A stretch of 64,000 nucleotides of DNA from Bin5 sp965208965 (GTDB lineage: Bacteria; Chloroflexota; Anaerolineae; Caldilineales; Caldilineaceae), in NCBI GenBank assembly GCA_965208965.1, contig OZ242384.1, positions 248,001-312,000 on the forward strand, written 5' to 3'. Positions 51,042 to 59,102 of this stretch are shown piece by piece. The position numbers and the translations under genes are program-made. Positions within the stretch are counted from its first letter, which is position 1; every line of letters starts with the position of its first letter. The notes beneath the pieces were generated by a model, which was given only the letters and a program-made list of their open reading frames with translations, searched no databases and had not been told where the DNA came from.

Positions 51042-51911
51042 TCAGCAGCCTGCCAGAAAGCGGGCGCCGTGTAGAATTCCCCACTTTTCGGACTCTTCGG
51101 CGCCATTGAAGTTGGAATCCTCCAGTTCGATGGAAACTGCTCCACTGTAACCGTTGTCGGCGAGGATGCGCAGACCTTCACCCCAGCGGAAGATGCCTTG
51201 GCCGGGGATGGTGTAGCGCCAACTGTGGGCGCCGAAGGCGATGCGCTCGGCGAAGGTGGCGGGCTGCTCGTGTCCGTATTCGTAGAGGTTTTCGTGGAGA
51301 ATTTCAGTGTCCTTGCCGTGGACGTGATGGACGCGATCGACGAATTCGGTGAGGAAACGGAGGGGATCGATACCCATCCGGATCAGGTGGGAGGGGTCGT
51401 AGTTCACGCTCATGGAGGGTGAAGGCACTTCTCGGAAGAAGGCGCGGTAGGTCTCGGGCGTGCAGCAGAGGGCGCCGGGGCCGGGCCAGCCTTCGATGAC
51501 ATAGTGGGAGCCGCTTTCTTCGAGGACGACGGCCAGGGCTGCGAAGCTCTCGACCATGTAGCCGTAGTTTTCGAGGCGCGGCAGGGCGGGATCTTCGGGC
51601 ACCATGACGGCGAAGAAGTTTTGGGGGCCACTGGCGGTGCAGGCGCGAATGCACTCGCTGTTGCGGGCGAGGGCTTCGGCTCTGCGGGCGGGATCAGCGG
51701 CGATCATGCCCTTGTTGTCGGGCAGGTCGATGGAGCCGATATGCAGGCCTGCATCGGTGACCGCTCTCAGGGCGCTCTCAGAGTTGGTAGTAAGATCGAT
51801 TGCGTCCAGCTTGTTTTCTACGGCCCATTCCAGGAGGGAGGGGATATCTCGGTTCCAATTTGCGTTGACTTGACGGAAGCCGATTGGGAAGTTGCCTGTT
51901 CGCGTTTTCAT
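51042..51911 (-). CDS. Sugar phosphate isomerase/epimerase (xylose isomerase-like TIM barrel)
   Basis: A 289-residue protein with CCTGAGGATTTACCC before its ATG. Metal ligands of the family are visible: Glu in YVIEGWPGPG near residue 154, Asp and His in VNYDPSHLIRMG near 186, His in RVHHVHGKDTE near 207 and Glu in AVSIELEDSNF near 265. It begins PIGFRQVNANWNRDIPSLLEW. It would isomerise or epimerise a sugar or inositol derivative. The gene is convergent with the nuclease gene and lies downstream of the sulfurtransferase on the same strand. The substrate is not known. Confidence 0.85.
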   Translation of the reverse strand: MKTRTGNFPIGFRQVNANWNRDIPSLLEWAVENKLDAIDLTTNSESALRAVTDAGLHIGSIDLPDNKGMIAADPARRAEALARNSECIRACTASGPQNFFAVMVPEDPALPRLENYGYMVESFAALAVVLEESGSHYVIEGWPGPGALCCTPETYRAFFREVPSPSMSVNYDPSHLIRMGIDPLRFLTEFVDRVHHVHGKDTEILHENLYEYGHEQPATFAERIAFGAHSWRYTIPGQGIFRWGEGLRILADNGYSGAVSIELEDSNFNGAEESEKWGILHGARFLAGC

Positions 51912-52001
51912 TGGGTAAATCCTCAGGAGCCTATTGAGTTGTGACCTTGCGTTGTCTGTTCTTGGGGCCGGGGTACCGGCTGGAAATTACTCGCGTGCGC
52001 C

Positions 52002-52883
52002 TTAGCCTTGTGAGACTGGCCGGGTGGGATCTGTGATCCAGTCGCTCCAGGAGCCGGGGTAGAGGCGGGCTTCGCCCAGGCCGGCGTGCTCAAGAGCGAG
52101 GACGTTATGGCAGGCGGAGACGCCGGAACCGCAGTAGAAAATTACTTCTGACGGGGGCCTGTTGCCCATGAGCTCGCTAAAGCGGGCGGCCAGTACGGCA
52201 GGATCGCGGAAGAGGCCGCCGTGCAGATTGCCGGTGTGGGGCAGATTAGAGGCGCCGGGGATATGGCCGCCGATGGGATCGTGCGTTTCATTCTCGCCGC
52301 GGAAGCGGTCTGCGCCGCGGGCGTCGATGACGAGTGCGCCGCCGCTGGCTGTCTTGGCCAGCATTTCGGCAGCATCGACGACCAGCTCGGGGCGGGGGCT
52401 GGCGCTGAAGCTGCCAGGGGGCGGCGTTTCTTCGCCGCCGTGGGTTGGCAGACCGGCGGCGGTCCAGGCCTCCCAGCCGCCATCGAGGACTGCGACGGCT
52501 TCGTGGCCGACCCAGCGCAGCATCCACCACATGCGGGAGGCCATGCTACCGCCGCTGGCATCGTAGAGGACGACCTGGGTATGGTTGCTGATGCCCAGGC
52601 GGGCGACGGTGCGTGCAAAGAGCTCTGAATCGGGCAGGGGGTGACGGCCCGTGCGGCCCGGCACAATCGGCCCGGACATGTCTTCGTCCAAGTGGGCGTA
52701 GGCTGCTCCGGGGATGTGGCTATGGGTGTAGGCGCTGCGGCCGGCTTCGGAATCACCGAGGTCGAATCGGCAGTCTACGATACGCAGACTGCTTGTATCA
52801 GAGCCATCTGTTGCCGAGAGAGCGTCCGCCAACTGTGAGCAACTGATGAGTGTGCGGAACTGCTGCTCCTGTTCGTTCGCCAT
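52002..52883 (-). CDS. Two-domain sulfurtransferase (rhodanese / mercaptopyruvate type)
   Basis: About 293 residues from the ATG at 52883, preceded by CAGAAGGAGTAGTTGAC. Two rhodanese domains are present. The first lacks its cysteine (VVLYDASGGSMASRMWWML), as usual in the family; the second has the active loop FYCGSGVSACHNVLALEHAG with the catalytic cysteine near residue 242. The loop CGSGVSA is closer to the mercaptopyruvate type (CG[ST]GVTA) than to thiosulfate rhodanese. It hands sulfane sulfur to cyanide or thiols. It sits downstream of lutC; no thiol-metabolism gene is adjacent. Confidence 0.9.
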   Translation of the reverse strand: MANEQEQQFRTLISCSQLADALSATDGSDTSSLRIVDCRFDLGDSEAGRSAYTHSHIPGAAYAHLDEDMSGPIVPGRTGRHPLPDSELFARTVARLGISNHTQVVLYDASGGSMASRMWWMLRWVGHEAVAVLDGGWEAWTAAGLPTHGGEETPPPGSFSASPRPELVVDAAEMLAKTASGGALVIDARGADRFRGENETHDPIGGHIPGASNLPHTGNLHGGLFRDPAVLAARFSELMGNRPPSEVIFYCGSGVSACHNVLALEHAGLGEARLYPGSWSDWITDPTRPVSQG

Positions 52884-52991
52884 GTCAACTACTCCTTCTG
52901 GGATATTCTGAGGGGCACGGGGACGCATAAGGCTGGGACAGTGCCTGTTCGAGCTGCTGTCCCCTTCACCCACCAGGATTGACAGTCGAAT

Positions 52992-53756
52992 CTAATGTTG
53001 CAAGTCATCGAAAAGAATGGCGTGGACGACTTTGGGGCCATGAACGCCCATTGTCAGATTGCCTTCAAGATCTGCCGATTTGCTGGGGCCGGTAATGATT
53101 GACAGGTTGCGGCTGTCGCGCACATAGGCGTCCAGTTTCCCGGCGTGACGCATTTCGGCCAGCCAGTCTTCACCGGTAGCGAATAGTCTGCTGAACGGGA
53201 TCACGACCAGGTGTCGAAAAGGTGTCAGACTGGCGGCGCGGGCGTTGGCGCCGCGGCCCCCCACGACAAAGGAACCTGTGCTGGCGAAGGCGGCTTCGAC
53301 CGTGGTGATACCGGCCCGGACATTACGGATGTGGTCGCGCTGCTGGGGATCGTGCAGGTCGGTCGGCTCGATCAGCTTGAAGCCCACCTCCTTCAGAATG
53401 AGGGGCAACCCTTCGATCCGGAGCTGGTCCAATGGCCAGCAGAGGACCTCCCAGTCCTCGGGGCGTTCGGCGTCGACGGTCTTGCGGGCCGCCTGCTCCT
53501 CCTCCAGCCACAGTTGCAGACGTGAGACGACGGACAGACGGGCTTCGGTCACGGTCTCCAGCAGTTCGCAACTGCCTTTAACGGCGTGCAACTCCAGCGC
53601 GAAGCGTTGGGCCTGCGCCCAGATATCGCCGGGGGCGTGGGTGACGGTCATGCGTTCGGCGTGAGTTAGCGGTTCGCTCTGCGCGGGTGGAAAGGGAAGG
53701 TGGGGCTGTCGCAGTGTTTCACGCAGACGGGCCAGAACTGTATTGCGAACGCTCAT
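52992..53756 (-). CDS. lutC: Lactate utilisation protein LutC (LUD domain)
   Basis: About 254 residues from the ATG at 53756. The LUD domain carries QFALELHAVKGSCELLET-like helices, ITTVEAAFASTGSFVVGGR near residues 151-169 (the T-E-x-A-x-A-x-T-G-S signature) and ITGPSKSADLEGNLTMGVHGP near the end. It is the third subunit of the LutABC L-lactate oxidation complex. It follows lutB by 62 bases, as in Bacillus. Function as a subunit is by family and operon order. Confidence 0.88.
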   Translation of the reverse strand: MSVRNTVLARLRETLRQPHLPFPPAQSEPLTHAERMTVTHAPGDIWAQAQRFALELHAVKGSCELLETVTEARLSVVSRLQLWLEEEQAARKTVDAERPEDWEVLCWPLDQLRIEGLPLILKEVGFKLIEPTDLHDPQQRDHIRNVRAGITTVEAAFASTGSFVVGGRGANARAASLTPFRHLVVIPFSRLFATGEDWLAEMRHAGKLDAYVRDSRNLSIITGPSKSADLEGNLTMGVHGPKVVHAILFDDLQH

Positions 53757-53818
53757 GTGTCTTAAGTCCAATTCTTAACGTGCAACGGCTGCCGGCTGTG
53801 GGAGATCGGAAAGCGTTC

Positions 53819-55246
53819 TCACGCCTGCCTTCGCAGTTTTTTGCGGTCCCGCCACCAGTCCCGGAAGCTCTTGGGAGCGAAGGGCGCAAAATCCCGGTAT
53901 GCGGTCCAGCCATTCAAGGGTGGAGGCAGAAGCTTGATATTGCCCCCGCTCATTCCGGCGTAGAGATTTGAGCCGATGCTTGCCATTTTGCCGAGGTTTT
54001 CGTACATACGCCGGCTGCTCATCAGGCTGGCGTAGCTCTTGATGCCCCATGCTTCAGGCTTGGGCGATGCGCCTTGTTGCACAAGGTCGGAGCGCAGGTC
54101 GAGGAGAAGGCGGGGCAGGTCGATCTTGACCGGGCAGGCCTCGCGGCAGGCGCCGCACAAGGATGTGGCGTGGGGGAGCTCTTTGAATTGAGCAATCTCG
54201 GGGGCAAGGGCGGGTGAGATCACGGCGCCGATGGGGCCGTTGTAGGTACCACCATAGGCATGGCCGCCGATCTCCTGGTAGACGGGGCAGGCGTTGAGGC
54301 AGGCCCCGCAGCGGATGCAGAGCAGGGCCTCGCCGTAGCCGCGCGCCAGCATGCGCGAGCGGCCGTTGTCGAGGAGGACAACATGCACCTGCTCGGGGCC
54401 GTCGACGTCGCCCTCCTGGCGCGGCCCGCTGGTCATGGAGCAGTAGACTGTGAGCTGCTGGCCGGTGGCGCTGCGACAAAGGGCCTGGAGCTGCAAGTAG
54501 GCGTCTTCGACGGTCGGGACGAGCTTTTCGATGCCCATAACGACGACATAGACGCGGGGCATGCTGGAGACCATGCGTCCGTTGCCTTCGTTGGTGACGA
54601 TGCAGATGGTACCGGTTTCGGCGATGGCAAAGTTGCAGCCACTGACGCCCATGCCGGCGGCGAAGAACTCCTGGCGCAGCTTGGCACGCGCCAGCGAGGT
54701 CATTTTCGTCGGTTCGCGCGTTGGGGGCATGTCCAGTTTGTCCTGGAAGACCTCAGCAATCTCTTCCAGCCGCTTGTGGATGACAGGTGCGACGATATGG
54801 CTGGGCGGCTCGTCGGCGAGCTGGATGATGTATTCGCCCAGGTCGGTCTCGACGACGCGCAGGCCGGCCTCTTCCAAAGCGTGGTTGAGATGAATCTCTT
54901 CGGTTGCCATGGACTTGGACTTGACGACCAGATTGGCGCTGTTCTGCAGGGCGACATCTTTGACAATTGCCTGCGCGTCCTCGACGCCCTCGGCCCAATG
55001 GACGGTACAGCCGTTGCGAGTCAGGTTCGACTCCAACTGTTCCAGATAGTCGGGCCAATTGCTGAGAACGTGTTCCTTCATTTTACGCACTTGCGACCGC
55101 AGCTGCTGTCCCTCGATTGCGTCCATCGAGGCGAGACGCGCATTTGACATGCGGTCGGTGGCCTTGCTGACCGCGACGCGAAGATTGGGGTCACCCAGGG
55201 CCTGCTGGACGCGATCTTTGTAGGGGGCGTGGATGTCTACTTGCAT
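53819..55246 (-). CDS. lutB: Iron-sulfur oxidoreductase LutB
   Basis: A 475-residue protein with an N-terminal LUD domain (EQVHVVLLDNGRS, GVSGCNFAIAETGTICIVTN) and two 4Fe-4S motifs: CIRCGACLNACPVYQEIGGH near residues 311-330 and SLCGACREACPVKIDLPRLL near 365-384. With LutA and LutC it forms the LutABC complex that oxidises L-lactate to pyruvate without NAD. Length matches the family. Its gene lies 70 bases downstream of lutA and 62 upstream of lutC. The start near MQVDIHAPYKDRVQQAL looks natural. Confidence 0.93.
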   Translation of the reverse strand: MQVDIHAPYKDRVQQALGDPNLRVAVSKATDRMSNARLASMDAIEGQQLRSQVRKMKEHVLSNWPDYLEQLESNLTRNGCTVHWAEGVEDAQAIVKDVALQNSANLVVKSKSMATEEIHLNHALEEAGLRVVETDLGEYIIQLADEPPSHIVAPVIHKRLEEIAEVFQDKLDMPPTREPTKMTSLARAKLRQEFFAAGMGVSGCNFAIAETGTICIVTNEGNGRMVSSMPRVYVVVMGIEKLVPTVEDAYLQLQALCRSATGQQLTVYCSMTSGPRQEGDVDGPEQVHVVLLDNGRSRMLARGYGEALLCIRCGACLNACPVYQEIGGHAYGGTYNGPIGAVISPALAPEIAQFKELPHATSLCGACREACPVKIDLPRLLLDLRSDLVQQGASPKPEAWGIKSYASLMSSRRMYENLGKMASIGSNLYAGMSGGNIKLLPPPLNGWTAYRDFAPFAPKSFRDWWRDRKKLRRQA

Positions 55247-55316
55247 CGTGATGGCTTCCTGTTGGCCGGTGACAGGTCGTCGGAGCCCGGTGTAGAACTG
55301 TTTCGGGCAGGCACCG

Positions 55317-56162
55317 TTACTCGCCCCAGCGCCGGGGGTGATCCGCTTGCGCCGGCGCGGGCTGCGACGGCGGACGCAGAGTGCTACCGAGATGGTTGTT
55401 CAGTATTTCGGCGATATGGTGGGCACGGCAGCTTACACCTTCTCTGCTGAGAATTCCGTTGATATGGGTCATGCAACTTACGTCGCAGAGGGCTATGGCG
55501 TCGGCGCCGGATTGCTCGGCGTAGCGTGCCTTGGCCCGTCCCATGGCCGCGCTGATGCCGCTGTTCTTGATGGCGAAAAGGCCGCCGAATCCACAGCAGT
55601 CGTCGCCGTGGGGCAAGTCGACGACTTCGAGTCCTTCGACGCCATCCAGCAGTTTGCGCGGCTGCTCGTCCACGCCCAGTTCGCGATAGAGATGGCAGCA
55701 GGGATGATAAGTGGCTTTGCCCTGCAGCTGGGCGCCGGTGCTGACGAGGCCAAGTACGTCTACCAGGAACTCCGTAAGTTCGAAGGTCACTGATGCCAGC
55801 CGTTCGGCCTGATGGCTCAGCCCCGTCTCCTGGGATTCCTGGAAAATCGCTTCGAAGAAGTGGCTTGTCATGGTAACGCAGCTGCCGGAGGGCGAGACGA
55901 TGGCATCGACTTCGCCACTTTCCACCAGCGGCCCGAAGATCGACAGGAAGCGCCGGGCGAGTTTACGGGCCTCGCCGCGGTAGCCGGCGTTGAATGCAGG
56001 TTGGCCGCAGCAGGTCTGCTCTTCGGGGAAGATCACCTCGATGTCGTTCTTTTCGAGCAGCTCGCAGGCGGCGATTCCCACGCCGGGGTAGAGCATATCC
56101 ACCATACAGGTGACGAACAGGGCAACTCGTTTGGGTCTTTGTTCAAAGGTGGCTTTGTGCAT
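55317..56162 (-). CDS. lutA: Iron-sulfur (CCG domain) oxidoreductase subunit LutA
   Basis: A 281-residue protein with two CCG domains, each with the cysteine-rich motif of heterodisulfide-reductase-like proteins: VTCMVDMLYPGVG and EQTCCGQPAFNAGYRGEA near residues 18-30 and 50-67, then YHPCCHLYRELGV and GDDCCGFGGLFAIKN near 152-164 and 186-200. These bind a 4Fe-4S cluster. It is the first lut gene, 71 bases ahead of lutB. The heptamer repeat lies just upstream. The C-terminal 25 residues are a Pro/Ala-rich tail. Confidence 0.92.
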   Translation of the reverse strand: MHKATFEQRPKRVALFVTCMVDMLYPGVGIAACELLEKNDIEVIFPEEQTCCGQPAFNAGYRGEARKLARRFLSIFGPLVESGEVDAIVSPSGSCVTMTSHFFEAIFQESQETGLSHQAERLASVTFELTEFLVDVLGLVSTGAQLQGKATYHPCCHLYRELGVDEQPRKLLDGVEGLEVVDLPHGDDCCGFGGLFAIKNSGISAAMGRAKARYAEQSGADAIALCDVSCMTHINGILSREGVSCRAHHIAEILNNHLGSTLRPPSQPAPAQADHPRRWGE

Positions 56163-56170
56163 GGACTGAA

Positions 56171-56203
56171 TCAGTGGTCGGTGGTCGGTGGTCAGTGCGT
56201 GGT
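56171..56203. repeat. Short tandem heptamer repeat (GGTCGGT type)
   Basis: CAGTGGTCGGTGGTCGGTGG at 56172-56191 followed by TCAGTGCGTGG. It reads as three to four imperfect GTGGTCR heptamers, the reverse complement of the type at 9262-9300. It lies between the M24 peptidase and lutA. Confidence 0.5.
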
Positions 56204-56208
56204 GCCTT

Positions 56209-57438
56209 TTACCTGCCCAGGGCGATCAGATCCGTTTGGTAGGGCAGGGTCGTTACTTCGAGGCGGCCGTCGTGAACGATACAGTTGACTTCGCTGCGGA
56301 TGCCGAGTCCTTTTGGCTGGCCGCTCTGGTCGAAGTCGAGTTGGGGCAGGTAGATGCCCGGTTCGATTGTGAACATGACGCCGGGGATGAGTGTACGGCG
56401 GTCCTGGGTCTCGACGTTGTCGATGTTGACGCCGTTCCAGTGGGTGTTCGGCCCCAGACTGTGGCCGGTGCGGTGAAGGATACCTTCGCCGAAACCTGCG
56501 TCTGTGATAACGGTGCTGACGGCGTCGTCGACTTCGTAGCCGTGAATAGTATTGCCGGACTCGAAGGCCCTGTTGATCGCTGAAACGGCGGTATCGCGTG
56601 CCCGAGCGACGACGGAGAAGACGCGCCTGGCTGCTGGGGGCGGTTCTTCACCGCAGAATGCTGTCCAGGTGACGTCGGCGTAGCAGTCGGCCGGACCGTT
56701 ACTCTCTTTGGCCCACAAATCGATCAGGAGCACATCGCCGGGTCGGATCGGGCTGTGCTGCTGGGGGCCGGGCGCGTAGTGAGGGAGGGCTGCGTTGCCG
56801 TTGACGGCCACGATGGGATCGTGATCCCACGTCAGTTCAGCAGCGCGAAATTTTTCGACAATGAACTGCTGCACTGCGTACTCGGTGATCTCCTGCTGCT
56901 GACGCAGGGCTTGGGCGACAAAGGCGAAGGCCGCGTCCTTGGCCGCCAGAACATGGGCGGCGGCGCGACGGTGGCTGTCCATCTGCTGGGAAGTGAGCAC
57001 GGCTTGGGCAAGCTGTACGAGGTCAGCGCTGCTGACGACGTTTGCATCGGTTGAGGCGCGCACCATTTCGAGGGTTCCGGCGTCTACGTTGCTGACGTAG
57101 GGGATAGCGCCATTGGGGCTGTATTCCATGGCGATCCGGCTGTCGGCATCCTGTGGAAGCATGTCTTGCAGCTTCTGCTCCAACTGCTGCCAGCCGACAT
57201 AGAGATGCAGCGGTCCGGCCATTTCCGGGCTGACGGCGCTGAAAGTGGACTGCTCGATCGCATGGACGAGCCATTGCGGCTTGCCCTCGGCAGGTATCCA
57301 GAGAAACCAGCGGCGCGTGCCGGTGGATTCGAGCCCGGCGACTGAGGCGGCGATTGGGTTCTGGCCGCGAAAGTCGTAGAGGAGCCAGCCGGCTATGTTG
57401 TGTTGGTGCAGGTGATCGTGGATCGTTTGCAACTTCAA
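56209..57438 (-). CDS. M24 family metallopeptidase (Xaa-Pro aminopeptidase-like)
   Basis: A 409-residue protein from TTG 57438, with GCGAGGACAG upstream. It has a creatinase-like N-terminal domain (HNIAGWLLYDFRGQNPIAAS) and a pita-bread catalytic domain with the metal ligands: Asp in LLIDLWAKE and Asp in CYADVTWTAF near residues 243-260, His in HRTGHSLGPNTHW near 322, Glu in TIEPGIYLP near 357 and Glu in GIRSEVNC near 380. All five are present, so it should be active on Xaa-Pro dipeptides or similar. It lies upstream of lutA with only the heptamer repeat between. Confidence 0.88.
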   Translation of the reverse strand: MKLQTIHDHLHQHNIAGWLLYDFRGQNPIAASVAGLESTGTRRWFLWIPAEGKPQWLVHAIEQSTFSAVSPEMAGPLHLYVGWQQLEQKLQDMLPQDADSRIAMEYSPNGAIPYVSNVDAGTLEMVRASTDANVVSSADLVQLAQAVLTSQQMDSHRRAAAHVLAAKDAAFAFVAQALRQQQEITEYAVQQFIVEKFRAAELTWDHDPIVAVNGNAALPHYAPGPQQHSPIRPGDVLLIDLWAKESNGPADCYADVTWTAFCGEEPPPAARRVFSVVARARDTAVSAINRAFESGNTIHGYEVDDAVSTVITDAGFGEGILHRTGHSLGPNTHWNGVNIDNVETQDRRTLIPGVMFTIEPGIYLPQLDFDQSGQPKGLGIRSEVNCIVHDGRLEVTTLPYQTDLIALGR

Positions 57439-57864
57439 CTACACTGTCCTCGCTAAACGGCGCTGGGCGCGTGCGGTGTCGGTGCGCGCTAGCCGGCTGA
57501 TAAGGGAAGAAGAAACGGGATATGCCGACATTATTCCATGAACTGGCGATTAGGTCTAATTTCTGGCAGAGGTCAGCAATGACCGTGGATCGGCGGCGTC
57601 TTGGGAAACTGACCGAAACTGGACACCGTAACAGTTTCGTTGGCAAAGGTTTGCGATTGCTGACCACCTATTTGAACTGCACTCCGGCGAAAGGGTGCAT
57701 CCCAAAATGGTGGCGAACTTTCATATATCTCAACCAACAACTACACTGCGGCCAGTCCGCAATCCAATCTCCTCCAGAGGCACCGGCAGTTCCCGTTCCT
57801 CGCGCCTGAAGCCTCGCCTTGGTTCCCGCCCCAAATCTGGGATGCACTCCGGCGAAATTGGGTA

Positions 57865-57893
57865 TTGACAAATCGATAGAACATATGTACAAT
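57865..57893 (+). promoter_or_regulatory. Near-consensus sigma-70 promoter of the ssb array
   Basis: TTGACA (57865-57870), 17-base spacer, TACAAT (57888-57893), one mismatch from consensus. A LexA-box-like site at 57879-57890 lies inside the spacer and overlaps the -10. The transcript would start near 57900, about 80 bases before ssb1. Confidence 0.8.
57879..57890. promoter_or_regulatory. LexA box 3 (GAACATATGTAC), in the ssb promoter
   Basis: Shares GAACATNNGTRC with both sites at lexA and one mismatch with GAACNNNNGTTC. Placed in the spacer and partly over the -10, the same arrangement as at the lexA promoter, so repression by LexA is likely. Confidence 0.68.
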
Positions 57894-57978
57894 ATGGGTA
57901 TATCAAATCTGGAGAGCCCTGATCGGGCACCGATGCGATAAGCCAATCCAATTGCACATGAGATGACGGAGATGTACA

Positions 57979-58404
57979 ATGTATCAACAGATTACTTTGG
58001 TTGGGAATCTTGGCAATGATCCGAAGATGCAGCACGCGCCGAGCGGCGATCCTGTAACGCGCTTCAGTGTTGCTACGTCACGGTCGTGGACAGGCCAGGA
58101 CGGGCAGCGGCAGGAGAAGACCGTTTGGTTTCAGGTGTCTGTGTGGCAGCGGCAGGCCGAGACTTGCAACCAGTATCTGACAAAGGGCCAGCGTGTGCTG
58201 GTTGTTGGGGAGCTGGAAGAGCCTTACGTGTGGACCGACGACAGTGGCAATGCGCGGGCCTCATTACAGGTTCGGGCGCGTAACGTACGGTTCCTCAGTT
58301 CGCGGGACGAAGGTAACGTTTTGTCGGAGGGGCAGGCTGCCTATGCAAATGGCCAACATGCCCCCAGTCCTGAATCGAACGACGGAGAGGGGATTCCGTT
58401 CTAG
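57979..58404 (+). CDS. ssb: Single-stranded DNA-binding protein, copy 1 (divergent)
   Basis: A 141-residue SSB. The OB-fold covers residues 1-105 (MYQQITLVGNLGNDPKMQHA, KTVWFQVSVW, YLTKGQRVLVVGELEEPYVW) and a flexible tail ends in GEGIPF. It differs from the other two in family positions: GNDPKMQHAPSGDPV versus GRDPEMRYTPSGVAV, and the tip has fewer acidic residues than the usual DDDIPF, so partner binding may be altered. It is the first of three tandem ssb genes and directly follows the LexA-box promoter. It is not in an rpsF-ssb-rpsR operon. Confidence 0.92.
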   Translation: MYQQITLVGNLGNDPKMQHAPSGDPVTRFSVATSRSWTGQDGQRQEKTVWFQVSVWQRQAETCNQYLTKGQRVLVVGELEEPYVWTDDSGNARASLQVRARNVRFLSSRDEGNVLSEGQAAYANGQHAPSPESNDGEGIPF

Positions 58405-58486
58405 ATTTGTAGGGACGTTTTAAGGGAAGAAGGGGGTTCCGGCGCGGCCGGAGATGGTAGTGTCTTGGGCCGATTGACGGGATTCA

Positions 58487-58498
58487 CTCAAATTTGAG
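58487..58498. promoter_or_regulatory. Palindrome CTCAAATTTGAG upstream of ssb copy 2
   Basis: A perfect 12-base palindrome 38-49 bases before ssb copy 2. A TTGACG at 58474-58479 with a 17-base spacer leads to a poor -10 (AGACAT). It may be an operator or a chance palindrome. Confidence 0.35.
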
Positions 58499-58535
58499 AC
58501 ATTCAATACAGATCGAAGGAAGGAAAAGCGCTTAA

Positions 58536-58976
58536 ATGTATCAGCAGATCACTTTGATTGGGAATTTGGGCCGCGATCCGGAAATGCGGTACACGGCGAG
58601 CGGCGTACCAGTCACTTCATTCCCCGTCGCAACCAGTCAGCGATGGACAGGCGCAGATGGTCAGCGAAATGAGAAGACAGTCTGGTTCCGCGTGTCTGCT
58701 TGGGAGAGGCAAGCCGAGACGTGCAATCAATATCTGACAAAAGGACAAAGAGTTCTGGTTGTCGGCGAAATTGAGGAACCCTATGTCTTTACCGACCAGG
58801 AAGGCAATTCGCGGGCTTCCCTCCAAGTTCGGGCGCGCAACGTGCAGTTCCTGAGCACAAGAGCCGAGGCCATGGACGGCGGTGGTGGGCCGTACGGTGG
58901 AGGCCCGAATGGACCTGCAGGGGATGGGCCCGGGCCGACTCATGAGGCCGGGGGCGAAGAGGATATTCCGTTCTAG
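58536..58976 (+). CDS. ssb: Single-stranded DNA-binding protein, copy 2
   Basis: A 146-residue SSB with GAAGGAAGGAAAAGCGC before its ATG. The OB-fold is standard (MYQQITLIGNLGRDPEMRYT, KTVWFRVSAWERQAETCNQY, QRVLVVGEIEEPYVF). A glycine-rich linker (GGGGPYGGGPNGPAGDG) leads to the acidic tip GGEEDIPF, the conserved site for partners such as RecG, RecQ and the replication machinery. It lies 131 bases after copy 1 and probably has its own weak promoter or shares the array transcript. Copies 2 and 3 are closer to each other than to copy 1. Confidence 0.93.
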   Translation: MYQQITLIGNLGRDPEMRYTASGVPVTSFPVATSQRWTGADGQRNEKTVWFRVSAWERQAETCNQYLTKGQRVLVVGEIEEPYVFTDQEGNSRASLQVRARNVQFLSTRAEAMDGGGGPYGGGPNGPAGDGPGPTHEAGGEEDIPF

Positions 58977-59061
58977 TGGGTTAGTCTTGCTAGACGTGGG
59001 CGGTTCGATTTCAGTATGGCAGAGCCGACCGTGGTGTGACTGCAGGCAGCAGGCCTTGACC

Positions 59062-59084
59062 CGAACGGAAAGTTCGTTGCGAAC
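59062..59084. promoter_or_regulatory. Alternating CGAAC/GTTCG half-sites upstream of ssb copy 3
   Basis: CGAAC (59062-59066), GTTCG (59072-59076) and CGAAC (59080-59084). These are LexA half-sites of the Gram-positive type but spaced by five and three bases instead of four, so binding is uncertain. They lie 19-41 bases before the ssb copy 3 start. Confidence 0.4.
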
Positions 59085-59102
59085 GGAACAAGGGGGAGAG
59101 CA

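Larger units (their letters stand above)
57439..57978. other. Intergenic region upstream of the ssb array
   Basis: About 540 bases with no supportable gene. ACTCCGGCGAAA occurs twice (57681-57692 and 57845-57856), and GTGCATCCCA (57695-57704) is inverted at 57837-57846, hinting at a rearranged duplicate. The ssb promoter and its operator lie at the right end. Confidence 0.5.

Noticed and set aside
57522..57809. 95-codon open frame upstream of ssb
   Set aside because: No ribosome site and no family-like sequence; lies in a region with duplicated fragments.
58438..58452. GC-rich hairpin after ssb copy 1 as terminator
   Set aside because: Six-base stem with a 3-base loop but no following T-run; it may be a pause site at most.
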